From Streptomyces rugosispiralis (lineage in GTDB: Bacteria > Actinomycetota > Actinomycetes > Streptomycetales > Streptomycetaceae): DNA of 64,000 bases. This document shows, in pieces, positions 40,728-49,019 of the stretch. Location: contig NZ_JANIAA010000025.1 in NCBI RefSeq assembly GCF_024505145.1, forward strand, positions 1-64,000, written 5' to 3'. The translations under genes and the position numbers were made by a program. The first letter of the stretch is position 1, and each line of letters begins with the position of its first letter. The notes beneath the pieces are model-generated. The model had not been told where the DNA came from. It saw only the letters and a program-made list of their open reading frames with translations, and searched no databases.

Positions 40728-41663
40728 TTACAGCGAGGCGATGACGCGGTCGGCGAGGACGTACACGTTCTCCTCGCCGCAACCGAACGTGAGCGCATAC
40801 GCACCGGAGACGCCCGAGCCGCCCAGCAGCACCGGGGCGGTGCCCTCGCGCAGCGCGTCCGCCAGCCGCTCGGCCGTCTCCCGGTGGCCCGGGGTCATGC
40901 AGATCGTGGTGCCGTCGGCGAAGACGTAGACATCGAGGGTGCCGAGGGGGCCGGGCCGCACGTCGGACAGCGGGGTGCGGGCGTCGGCCAGCTCGGTGAG
41001 CCGGGTCACCGTGCGGTCGTGGTCGGCGACGGGCGACGACGGCGCGAAGTCGGGGTGGGACGGATGGCGACGGCGGGCCGCCGCCAGCTCGGCCGACTCC
41101 CGGGGCTCGGCCGCGGGCTCCGCCCCGGCGCTCAGCTCCAGCTCCACCTCGGACTCGACCTCGGGCTCCGGGTCCCCGCCCGGGTCCATGGCCTCGGGGC
41201 CCAGCGCGTCCAGCCCGAGCAGCGGTTCGAGCCCGGCCAGGTCGGCCTGGCGGGGCACGAAGAGCTGCGCGTCCTGGGAGGCGTCCTCGAACCCGCCCGG
41301 CCCGCTCAGCAGTGAGTGGGCATCGGCCGCTCCGGCGGAGTCCCTGGCCTCCTGGGCGGCCCAGAACGCCCGTGCCTCGGCCAGCTCGCGCTCCCGCTCC
41401 TCGGCCAGCGCGTCGGCGACGGCCGCGCGTATCTCGGCGGCCGGGGTGGCGCGGGGCGCGGGCACCGTCGCGCCGCTCTCCTCGCCGCCGCCGCCTTCGC
41501 CGCCTCCGCCGCCCGTCCGGGCACCGGCGGCCACGGTGGCCGCGAGCTCGGCACGCAGCTCACTGATCTGCCGGCGCACACCGCGCGCGGTGTGCAGGGC
41601 GGCCGCCCCTACGGCCGTGGCGGTCACCGCGGCCAGGAGGAGGACAAGACTCGTGGGGCTCAC
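40728..41663 (-). CDS. Membrane-anchored hypothetical protein with coiled coil
   Basis: A 311-residue protein with one N-terminal membrane helix (about residues 5-23), a coiled coil (29-45), a Gly/Glu-rich linker, a second helical part (AEIRAAVADALAEERERELAEARAFWAAQEARD), acidic low complexity (about 155-190), and a C-terminal folded segment (about 235-311) with LGTLDVYVFADGTTICMTPGHRETAERLADAL and YALTFGCGEENVYVLADRVIASL. No known domain is recognised. Probably a Streptomyces-specific protein facing the cytoplasm. Confidence 0.7.
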   Translation of the reverse strand: MSPTSLVLLLAAVTATAVGAAALHTARGVRRQISELRAELAATVAAGARTGGGGGEGGGGEESGATVPAPRATPAAEIRAAVADALAEERERELAEARAFWAAQEARDSAGAADAHSLLSGPGGFEDASQDAQLFVPRQADLAGLEPLLGLDALGPEAMDPGGDPEPEVESEVELELSAGAEPAAEPRESAELAAARRRHPSHPDFAPSSPVADHDRTVTRLTELADARTPLSDVRPGPLGTLDVYVFADGTTICMTPGHRETAERLADALREGTAPVLLGGSGVSGAYALTFGCGEENVYVLADRVIASL

Positions 41664-41935
41664 TGACGTACTCCCGGTTGGCTGTAGATCCCCCGAATTC
41701 CTACCTCAGCTTGAGGCTTATCGCCTCTCGACGTCAGTGCATACCATCACCAAATGGGCAGAATTCGGTGCCGGGCGGGCCTTTGGTCACCGGTGCTGAG
41801 CTGGGGAGACGGCTCTCCCCCAGGACTTTTGTCACATCCTGGGGGAGATTCGGTCACGGCCCGGGCCGAACCAGTGTCGCAGACGCGCTACGACGCGGCC
41901 GTCCGGCCCGGCTCCGCGGATCGGCTCAGCCCGGC

Positions 41936-43156
41936 TCAGCTCAGGCGCTCGATGACCATGGCCATGCCCTGGCCGCCGCCGACGCACATGGTCTCCAGGC
42001 CGAACTGCTTGTCGTGGAACTGCAGCGAATTGATCAGCGTGCCGGTGATCCGGGCGCCGGTCATGCCGAAGGGGTGGCCCACGGCGATCGCGCCACCGTT
42101 GACATTGAGCCGGTCCAGGTCGATGCCCAGATCGCGGTAGGACGGGATGACCTGCGCGGCGAACGCCTCGTTGATCTCCACCAGGTCGATGTCGCCGATC
42201 GACATCCCGGCGCGGGCCAGCGCCTGCTTGGACGCCTCGACCGGGCCGTAACCCATGATCTCGGGGGAGAGGCCGGTGACACCGGTCGACACGATCCGCG
42301 CCAGCGGCGTCACGCCCAGCTCCCGCGCCTTGGTGTCGGACATGATCACCAGCGCCGCGGCGCCGTCGTTGAGCGGGCAGCAGTTGCCCGCGGTGATCCG
42401 GCCGTCGGGGCGGAAGACCGGCTTCAGGCCCTGCACCGCCTCCAGGGTGGTGCCCGCGCGGGGGCCGTCGTCCTGGCTGACGACCGTGGAGTCGGGGGTG
42501 GTCACCGGGGTGATCTCACGCTCCCAGAAGCCCTTCTTGATGGCCTCCTCGGCGAGGTTCTGGGACCGCACGCCGAACTCGTCCATCTCCTCGCGGGTGA
42601 CCCCCTTGAGCCGGGCCAGGTTCTCGGCGGTCTGGCCCATCGCGATGTACGGGTCGGGCAGCAACTCGTCCTCACGCGGGTCGTGCCAGTCGGAGCCCCC
42701 CTGCTCGGCGCGGGTGGCGGTACGGGCCTCGGCCTCCGCGAACACCGGGTTGTGGGTGTCCGGCAGCCCGTCCGAGGTGCCCTTCTTCGACCGCGAGACC
42801 ATCTCGACGCCCGCCGAGATGAAGACGTCGCCCTCGCCCGCCTTGATGGCGTGCAGCGCCATCCGCGAGGTCTGGAGCGAGGAGGAGCAGTAGCGGGTGA
42901 TCGTACAGCCGGGGAGGTGGTCCATCCCCATCTGTACGGCCACGATCCGCCCCAGGTTGTGCCCCTGCTCACCGCCCGGGAGCCCGCAGCCGAGCATCAG
43001 GTCGTCGATCTCGCGGGGGTCGAGCTCGGGGACCTTGGCGAGCGCGGCCTTGATGATCTCGGCGGTGAGGTCGTCCGGCCGCAGATCCTTGAGCGAACCC
43101 TTGAAGGCGCGGCCGATGGGAGAACGGGCGGCAGAGACGATCACTGCTTCGGGCAT
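41936..43156 (-). CDS. Acetyl-CoA C-acetyltransferase (thiolase)
   Basis: A 406-residue thiolase II family enzyme that condenses two acetyl-CoA or cleaves 3-ketoacyl-CoA. The nucleophilic Cys lies in ITRYCSSSLQT (about residue 88), the catalytic His in NVNGGAIAVGHPFGMTGAR, and the second Cys in ETMCVGGGQGMAMV. Cys-Ser-Ser is slightly unusual against Cys-xS-G but occurs in actinobacterial fadA-type enzymes. ATG 43156 has GGAG five bases upstream; GTG 43159 would be too close. In S. coelicolor the equivalent is SCO3079, as I recall. Confidence 0.9.
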   Translation of the reverse strand: MPEAVIVSAARSPIGRAFKGSLKDLRPDDLTAEIIKAALAKVPELDPREIDDLMLGCGLPGGEQGHNLGRIVAVQMGMDHLPGCTITRYCSSSLQTSRMALHAIKAGEGDVFISAGVEMVSRSKKGTSDGLPDTHNPVFAEAEARTATRAEQGGSDWHDPREDELLPDPYIAMGQTAENLARLKGVTREEMDEFGVRSQNLAEEAIKKGFWEREITPVTTPDSTVVSQDDGPRAGTTLEAVQGLKPVFRPDGRITAGNCCPLNDGAAALVIMSDTKARELGVTPLARIVSTGVTGLSPEIMGYGPVEASKQALARAGMSIGDIDLVEINEAFAAQVIPSYRDLGIDLDRLNVNGGAIAVGHPFGMTGARITGTLINSLQFHDKQFGLETMCVGGGQGMAMVIERLS

Positions 43157-43313
43157 CACGGCTCCATGGGGGCGGGGTGGGTGCGGGCGGGACTGTGAGG
43201 GAAGTTACCCGTACGTATCGGCAGGGTCACGGGGTGCGGGCTGTGACGCGGGACTCTTTTTTCCAAGCGTACGCTCAGTGCGGTCGAAGTGGGCCCCGCT
43301 TGCGGGGGGCACG

Positions 43314-43397
43314 CCAAGGCCGCGTCGGGGCGCCCCAAGGGCGCGTCGGGGGGCCCCAAGGGCGCGCCGGGGGGCCTCAAGGTCGCGTCAGGGGCCC
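43314..43397 (+). repeat. Four 21-bp tandem repeats (CCAAGGGCGCGTCGGGGGGCC)
   Basis: Four gap-free 21-base units fill the middle of the 305-base gap between the thiolase start (43156) and the SGNH hydrolase stop (43462). The gap otherwise has a CTTTTTT run near 43255 and no gene. The length is a multiple of three, but no start is visible on either strand. Confidence 0.85.
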
Positions 43398-43461
43398 GTA
43401 CGGCCCGTACGTGACGCCTGGCGCGGCCCGGCCCGGCCCGGGTCAGCGCCCTCAGCAGTTC

Positions 43462-44493
43462 TCAGCGGCCCGAAGTCGGCGGCGACGTCGGGGACGAGGC
43501 GTCGGGGGAGCCGGAGACGGCCGCGGGCTCCTTCGTGGCGGGGCCCTGGCGGCGCAGCAGACGGGCCCAGGGGCCGCGGGCCGCGGTGACCTCCGTGCCG
43601 CCCTCCGCGGCCGCCTCGGCCGCCGCCGTGGCGACCGGCAGGATGCCCTCGTCGAGCATCTCCGGCGCCTCCTCGGGCCACAGGCCCAGCGAGTCGCACA
43701 GGGTCGGCAGAACGGCCATCGCGGCCGTGGCGTACCCCTCCGCCGAGGGGTGGTAGTTGTCCGGGCCGAACAGCTCCCGCGGGTTCGCCGCGAACTCCGG
43801 CCCGAGCAGATCGCCCAGCGAGACCGTGCGCCCGCCCTGCTCCACCACCCCGATCGTCTGCGCGGCGGCCAGTTGCCGGCTCAGCCGCCGCGCGATCCAG
43901 CGCAGCGGCTGATAGACGGGCTCGATCGTGCCGAGGTCGGGACAGGTGCCCACGATCACCTCGCAGCCCGTCTCGCGCAGCCTGCGCACCGCGTCCGACA
44001 GCAGCCGCACCGAGTTGGCGGGCGGCATCCGCCGGGTGACGTCATTGGCGCCGATCATGATCACGCATACGTCGGGGAACAGGTCCGGATCCTCCAGCAC
44101 CAGCGTGACCTGGCGCTCCAGATCGCTGGACTGCGCCCCCGGCAGCGCCACGTTGCGCAGGTCCACCGGGCGTTCCGCGACCGCCGCCAGCCCCGAGGCG
44201 AGCAGCGCGCCCGGGGTCTGACTAGGGCGGTGGACGCCCTGCCCGGCGGCCGTGGAGTCGCCGAGAAAGGCCAGCCGCAGCGGTGACTGGCCGGTCCTGC
44301 GGGCGAAGGCGAAGCCATATCGGCCGTCCGCACGCGGAGGCGGATCGTCCGCCCCGCCCACGACCCGCTTCGCATGGGACACCTCGGTGAGCAACAGCAC
44401 GGCGGTCACCCCGCCCAGCAGCCCGATCCCGCCGCCCCCGTACGCCGCCGCGGCGGCGATCCGCCGCGCCACCCTCGCCCTCGACATCGACAT
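43462..44493 (-). CDS. Membrane-anchored SGNH/GDSL hydrolase
   Basis: A 343-residue protein with one N-terminal helix (about residues 12-35), so the catalytic domain is outside the membrane. SGNH blocks: LAFLGDSTAAGQG (nucleophile Ser), NVALPGAQSSD, MIGANDVT, and GPDNYHPSAEGYA with Asp and His of the triad. The C-terminal 90 residues are Ala/Ser/Pro-rich and disordered. It is likely an esterase or lipase acting on wall or lipid substrates. ATG 44493 has a GGAGG 12 bases upstream; the ATG two codons later is an alternative. Confidence 0.85.
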   Translation of the reverse strand: MSMSRARVARRIAAAAAYGGGGIGLLGGVTAVLLLTEVSHAKRVVGGADDPPPRADGRYGFAFARRTGQSPLRLAFLGDSTAAGQGVHRPSQTPGALLASGLAAVAERPVDLRNVALPGAQSSDLERQVTLVLEDPDLFPDVCVIMIGANDVTRRMPPANSVRLLSDAVRRLRETGCEVIVGTCPDLGTIEPVYQPLRWIARRLSRQLAAAQTIGVVEQGGRTVSLGDLLGPEFAANPRELFGPDNYHPSAEGYATAAMAVLPTLCDSLGLWPEEAPEMLDEGILPVATAAAEAAAEGGTEVTAARGPWARLLRRQGPATKEPAAVSGSPDASSPTSPPTSGR

Positions 44494-44689
44494 GGGTCCA
44501 GCCCACCTCCGTCCGCACGCGCACGCGCTTCTTTCTCCTTTGTACGCCTTGCTAACAACTTGTTGCCCCGTGCAGGCTTCGTCCCAACGCGCCGGTCGGA
44601 GGGCGGCAGCGCGCAATAAGCTGACAGCACGGCCCCGCGACGGCGGCCGCCCCGACGCGGAGACCCGCGGAACCGGACCAGGAGCAGGT

Positions 44690-46075
44690 GTGCAGTACTA
44701 CGAATCGATGATTGAGCTGGTCGGCAACACCCCGCTGGTGAAGCTCAACACCGTGACCGAAGGCATCCGGGCGACCGTCCTGGCCAAGGTCGAATACTTC
44801 AACCCCGGCGGCTCGGTGAAGGACCGGATCGCGGTCCGGATGATAGAGGCCGCCGAGCGTTCCGGGGAGCTGAAGCCGGGCGGCACCATCGTGGAGCCGA
44901 CCTCCGGCAACACCGGCGTGGGCCTCGCCATGGTCGCCCAGCGCAAGGGCTACAAGTGCGTCTTCGTCTGCCCGGACAAGGTGTCCACGGACAAGATCAA
45001 CGTGCTGCGGGCCTACGGCGCCGAGGTCGTGGTCTGCCCCACCGCGGTGGACCCCGAGCACCCCGACTCGTACTACAACGTCTCCGACCGGCTGGTCCGC
45101 GAGACGCCGGGCGCCTGGAAGCCCGACCAGTACAGCAACCCGAACAACCCGCTCTCCCACTACGAGACCACCGGCCCCGAGCTGTGGGAGCAGACCGAAG
45201 GCAAGATCACCCACTTCGTGGCGGGCGTCGGCACCGGGGGCACGATCTCCGGCACCGGCCGCTATCTGAAGGAGGCCAGCGAGGGCCGGGTCCAGGTGAT
45301 CGGCGCCGACCCCGAGGGCTCGGTCTACTCCGGCGGCTCCGGCCGCCCGTATCTGATCGAGGGCGTCGGCGAGGACTTCTGGCCGACCGCGTACGACCAG
45401 ACCGTCGCGGACGAGATCGTCGCCGTCTCCGACAAGGACGCCTTCCAGATGACGCGGCGGCTGGCCAAGGAGGAGGGGCTGCTGGTCGGCGGCTCCTGCG
45501 GGATGGCCGTCGTGGGCGCGCTGAAGGTCGCCGAGCGGCTCGGCCCGGACGATGTGGTGGTCGTCCTGCTGCCCGACAGCGGCCGCGGCTATCTCTCGAA
45601 GATCTTCAACGATGAGTGGATGGCCGACTACGGCTTCCTCGAGGAGGACGGCCCCTCGGTGCGGGTCGGCGATGTGCTCCAGGGCAAGCAGGGCGGGCTG
45701 CCCTCGCTGGTCCATATGCACCCGGACGAGACGGTGGGCGAGGCCATCGACGTCCTGCGGGAGTACGGCGTCTCGCAGATGCCGATCGTCAAGCCGGGCG
45801 CCGGTCACCCGGATGTGATGGCCGCCGAGGTGATCGGCTCGGTGGTGGAACGCGAGCTGCTGGACGCCCTGTTCGCGCGGCGGGCGGAGCTGACCGACCC
45901 GCTGGAGAAGCACATGAGCCCGCCGCTGCCGCATGTCGGCTCCGGTGAGCCGGTCGAGGACCTGATGGCGGTGCTGGGCACGGCGGACGCGGCGATCGTG
46001 CTGGTGGAGGGCAAGCCCAAGGGCGTGGTGAGCCGGCAGGACCTGCTGGCGTACCTGGCCAACAGCCCGAAGTGA
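44690..46075 (+). CDS. cbs: Cystathionine beta-synthase
   Basis: Condenses serine and homocysteine to cystathionine (transsulfuration); cytosolic, PLP-dependent. The 461-residue product has the fold-II domain (1-320) with IELVGNTPLVKLN, the PLP lysine in NPGGSVKDRIAVRM, TSGNTGVGLA, and GTGGTISGTGRYLKE, then a tandem CBS-domain pair (about 335-460) ending VVSRQDLLAYL. The CBS pair and lack of the N-terminal heme domain are usual for actinobacterial enzymes, and it could be tuned by an adenosyl ligand. AGGAG lies five bases before the GTG start. Confidence 0.95.
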   Translation: MQYYESMIELVGNTPLVKLNTVTEGIRATVLAKVEYFNPGGSVKDRIAVRMIEAAERSGELKPGGTIVEPTSGNTGVGLAMVAQRKGYKCVFVCPDKVSTDKINVLRAYGAEVVVCPTAVDPEHPDSYYNVSDRLVRETPGAWKPDQYSNPNNPLSHYETTGPELWEQTEGKITHFVAGVGTGGTISGTGRYLKEASEGRVQVIGADPEGSVYSGGSGRPYLIEGVGEDFWPTAYDQTVADEIVAVSDKDAFQMTRRLAKEEGLLVGGSCGMAVVGALKVAERLGPDDVVVVLLPDSGRGYLSKIFNDEWMADYGFLEEDGPSVRVGDVLQGKQGGLPSLVHMHPDETVGEAIDVLREYGVSQMPIVKPGAGHPDVMAAEVIGSVVERELLDALFARRAELTDPLEKHMSPPLPHVGSGEPVEDLMAVLGTADAAIVLVEGKPKGVVSRQDLLAYLANSPK

Positions 46076-46286
46076 GGGCCCGTAAGGGTCCCCAACTGCC
46101 CTTCGGGCAAGTGGTACGAACGTGTCACGCGCCCGCAGCACAGGGTTAACACAGCTCCGGCAGATTAGTGGGCGTCGGAAGGACGACACCGACACCCGAG
46201 ATGAGGCGACAGGACCTCCGGAGCGGCTCCCGGACCTCCATGTTCGCCTGGACGCGGAATTCCGGCCCTGACCCGGCCCGCGTCCC

Positions 46287-46347
46287 CGCGGGGACCGCCG
46301 TCGTCCCGCCCTCGGTGACTTGTCACCGGGGTGCGGCGGTCCCCGCG
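46287..46347. terminator. Nested hairpin between convergent genes
   Basis: A perfect 14-bp outer stem (CGCGGGGACCGCCG, 46287-46300, with 46334-46347) encloses an inner dyad CGGTGAC-TT-GTCACCG (46313-46328). It lies between convergent cbs and the gene at 46373 and probably terminates both. Confidence 0.7.
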
Positions 46348-46372
46348 CAGTACTTCTCCCGGTCTCCGCTTC

Positions 46373-46810
46373 TCAGCCCCCGCTCTCTTCGGACTTCCGG
46401 CCCCGGCGCAGCCAGGAGAGAGCCCCGGCCGCGTGGACCGCGTTGACGCCGAAGACTCCGGCCCAGGTGATCAGCAGGCCGGGCAGGCCCGCGTTCACGA
46501 CGCCGATGGCCGACAGCGGGATGGCCAGCACCAGGGAGACCCCGACGAAGGCGAAGCGCTCGCCGAGGCCCAGGCCGTGGGCCGGGTCCGCGGGCGCGCC
46601 GGTGGCGTACGGGCGGCTGCCGCGGGCCGTCGCCATCTGCTGTTCGGCGAGCTGGCGGCGGACCTGGCGGTCCGCCGTATCGTTGAAGCGCTGCTCGACC
46701 TTCTCCATGAAGGAGTCGACCAGCTCCGACTCGTACTCCGCACCCAGCTCCTTACGGGTCTGCAGGGCCGCGTCGAGTTCCTTTTTCAGATCCGGGTCAC
46801 GGGCGTCCAT
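46373..46810 (-). CDS. Hypothetical two-helix membrane protein
   Basis: A 145-residue protein. The N-terminal half is charged and helical, probably coiled coil (RDPDLKKELDAALQTRKELGAEYESELVDSFMEKVEQRFND, RQVRRQLAEQQ); the C-terminal half has two membrane helices (about 85-105 and 108-130). The pattern resembles integral membrane proteins in many Streptomyces that have no assigned function. No ribosome-binding site precedes ATG 46810, so the start is weak. Confidence 0.65.
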   Translation of the reverse strand: MDARDPDLKKELDAALQTRKELGAEYESELVDSFMEKVEQRFNDTADRQVRRQLAEQQMATARGSRPYATGAPADPAHGLGLGERFAFVGVSLVLAIPLSAIGVVNAGLPGLLITWAGVFGVNAVHAAGALSWLRRGRKSEESGG

Positions 46811-46860
46811 GCTTAGGAACGGTACGGTCACGGGGACGCTTTGTCGGTAGGGCTAGCCCC

Positions 46861-46954
46861 CTGAACCAGCCCCCCTGAACCAGCCCCCCTGAACCAGCCC
46901 CCCGAAACCAGACGCCGAAACCAGACGTCGAGACCAGACGTCGAGACCAGTCCC
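46861..46954 (+). repeat. Tandem repeats: 3 x 14 bp then 4 x 13 bp
   Basis: CTGAACCAGCCCCC occurs three times, then CGAAACCAGACGC-like 13-mers four times; all share AACCAG or GACCAG. The array lies between divergent promoters (gene at 46810 leftward, synthetase at 47024 rightward), so changes in copy number could alter promoter spacing. Confidence 0.8.
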
Positions 46955-47023
46955 TGAGACCACCCCCGGAAGACGAGCGGGCCCGAGAGACACCCCCGGC
47001 CCGCTGTGGAAGGAGCCAGTTCC

Positions 47024-48403
47024 GTGACCGCACCTCTCCTCACGTCCCTCGCCGCGCCCGGCGACGACCGCCCCGACGCGCTGAGCGTCGCCGGCCGCGC
47101 GCTCTCGCGCGAGGAACTGCTCGGTGCCGCGGGCGCGGTGGCGGCTCGTATCGCCGGTGCGCCGGTCGTCGCGGTGCGGGCGACCGCGACCCCGGAGACG
47201 GTGGTCGCGGTGGTCGGCGCGCTGCTGGCCGGGGTGCCGGTGGTGCCCGTACCGCCGGACTCCGGCCCGGCCGAACGCGACCACATACTGCGGGACTCGG
47301 GCGCCACCCTGCTGCTCACCGGGGAGGCCGTGGACGCCCCGGTCGAGACCGTCCCGGTGGATCCGGCCGAGCGCGCGGCATGGACGAAGCCGGAGCCGGA
47401 CCCGGAGTCCACGGCGTTCATCCTCTACACCTCGGGCACGACGGGCGCGCCCAAGGGTGCGCTGATCTCCCGGCGGGCGGTGGCCGCGGACCTGGACGGG
47501 CTCGCCGCGGCCTGGGCCTGGACCGCGGAGGACACCCTGGTCCACGGGCTGCCGCTGTTCCATGTGCACGGCCTGGTGCTGGGCGTCCTGGGCGCGCTGC
47601 GGACGGGCAGCCGCCTCGTGCACACCGGCAAGCCGACCCCGGCGGCGTACGCGGCGGCGGACGGCAGCCTCTACTTCGGCGTCCCCACCGTCTGGAACCG
47701 CATCGTCCAGGACCCGGACTCCGCCCGCGCCCTGGCCTCCGCCCGGCTGCTGGTCTCCGGCAGCGCCCCGCTCCCCGCCCCCGTCTTCCGCGAGCTGGAG
47801 CGGCTCACCGGCCAGCGCCCCATCGAGCGCTACGGCATGACCGAGACCCTCATCACCATCAGCACCCGCGCCGACGGCGAGCGCCGCCCCGGCTATGTCG
47901 GGACCCCGCTCTCGGGCATCCGCACCCGGATCGCCGCCGAGGAGGGCGCCGAGATCGGCGAACTCCAGCTCACCGGCCCGACCCTCTTCGACGGCTACCT
48001 CAACCGGCCCGAGGCCACGGCCGGTTCGTACACCGAGGACGGCTGGTTCCGCACCGGCGACATCGCCGCCGTCGACCCCGACGGCTTCCACCGCATCGTG
48101 GGCCGCGCCTCCACCGACATGATCAAGTCCGGCGGCTACCGCATCGGCGCGGGCGAGGTCGAGAACGCCCTGCTGGACCACCCGGCCGTCCGCGAGGCCG
48201 CCGTCGTCGGCGCCCCGCACGAGGACCTGGGCCAGGAGATCGTCGCGTACGTGGTGGCCGACGGCATCGGCGAACGGGAGCTGATCGACTTCGTGGCCTC
48301 CCAGCTCTCCGTCCACAAGCGCCCCCGCAAGGTCCGCTTCCTGGAGGCCCTCCCCCGCAACGCCATGGGCAAGCCCCAGAAGAAGCTCCTCCCCCCGGCC
48401 TGA
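47024..48403 (+). CDS. Malonyl/methylmalonyl-CoA synthetase-like (MatB-type) acyl-CoA ligase
   Basis: A 459-residue ANL-superfamily enzyme that activates a carboxylic acid with ATP and CoA. Adenylation motifs: LYTSGTTGAPKGA, LFHVHGLVLGVLG, ERYGMTETL, GWFRTGDIA, and the C-terminal hinge and catalytic lysine in SGGYRIGAGEVE and NAMGKPQKK. It follows S. coelicolor MatB closely in memory, including GVPT-xx-R (GVPTVWNR), whose Arg may contact the second carboxylate. That favours malonate or methylmalonate and so extender-unit supply, but a short-chain acyl substrate is not excluded. AAGGAG precedes the GTG start. Confidence 0.8.
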   Translation: MTAPLLTSLAAPGDDRPDALSVAGRALSREELLGAAGAVAARIAGAPVVAVRATATPETVVAVVGALLAGVPVVPVPPDSGPAERDHILRDSGATLLLTGEAVDAPVETVPVDPAERAAWTKPEPDPESTAFILYTSGTTGAPKGALISRRAVAADLDGLAAAWAWTAEDTLVHGLPLFHVHGLVLGVLGALRTGSRLVHTGKPTPAAYAAADGSLYFGVPTVWNRIVQDPDSARALASARLLVSGSAPLPAPVFRELERLTGQRPIERYGMTETLITISTRADGERRPGYVGTPLSGIRTRIAAEEGAEIGELQLTGPTLFDGYLNRPEATAGSYTEDGWFRTGDIAAVDPDGFHRIVGRASTDMIKSGGYRIGAGEVENALLDHPAVREAAVVGAPHEDLGQEIVAYVVADGIGERELIDFVASQLSVHKRPRKVRFLEALPRNAMGKPQKKLLPPA

Positions 48404-48512
48404 CCCCGGCTTGATTCAGTCCTCGGCCCCGGCCTCCGGCTTCCCGCGCCGTTGCCATTCGCGACGCCGCGACCTAGCTTCAGCGGCCAAGGACCGACGA
48501 AGGGAGAGACCG

Positions 48513-48788
48513 ATGACCCGCGCGTGGGAAGCCGACCCGTCCGCCTCGTTCGCGCGCCGATTGGGAAAGTCGGCGCGCGAACTCGGTACCACCGGAGGGC
48601 GCGACGGGTGCCCCGACATCTGGCAGCTCGACAACGGTGACATCGCGGTCATCGGCCGCGACCTCACCGACACCTACCGGGCGAAACTCCCCGACGACGC
48701 CAGCATCGCCCCTGACGAGCGCCTCGTCGTCATCCCGGGTTCCACTCTGAGCGCGGCGAAACCGGACATCCCCGATGCTCGGACTTGA
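48513..48788 (+). CDS. Small Streptomyces hypothetical protein
   Basis: A 91-residue soluble protein. Features: SFARRLGKSARELGTTGGRDGCPDIWQLDNGDIAVIGRDLTDTYRAKLPDD, ending with VVIPGSTLSAAKPDIPDA. I recall relatives encoded next to helix-turn-helix or DUF6879-type genes; function unknown. AGGGAGAG lies six bases before ATG 48513. A terminator follows directly, then what may be a gene remnant. Confidence 0.75.
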   Translation: MTRAWEADPSASFARRLGKSARELGTTGGRDGCPDIWQLDNGDIAVIGRDLTDTYRAKLPDDASIAPDERLVVIPGSTLSAAKPDIPDART

Positions 48789-48797
48789 CGCCCCGCC

Positions 48798-48826
48798 GCG
48801 TCCCGCCGGTCACTCCGGCGGGACGC
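48798..48826 (+). terminator. Terminator after the small gene
   Basis: A perfect 12-bp stem, GCGTCCCGCCGG with its complement, 5-base loop TCACT, 9 bases after the stop codon. Confidence 0.8.
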
Positions 48827-48899
48827 TGTACTGCTCCAGAGTCGCCTTCGAGGTCGAGGTGTCCATCAGCCGCAATCGTCACGGCCTGACGAGTAGTAG

Positions 48900-48986
48900 T
48901 CGTACCGGGAAAAGCCAGACACCTCGTACGACGACCCCCGGGCGGTCGCACTGCGCGAACGCGTCTCCGCCGCCCTCGCGCAATAG
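48900..48986 (+). pseudogene. Possible 3' remnant of a gene
   Basis: The frame from 48900 to the TAG at 48986 reads SYREKARTSYDDPRAVALRERVSAALAQ, which looks like a genuine acidic/basic amphipathic C-terminus, but a TAG at 48897-48899 closes it upstream and no start is present. It may be the end of a partner gene of the small gene at 48513, truncated by deletion. Weak evidence. Confidence 0.25.
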
Positions 48987-49019
48987 GGCACGATGGGGAA
49001 CGCCTTTGTGGGGCTCCGC

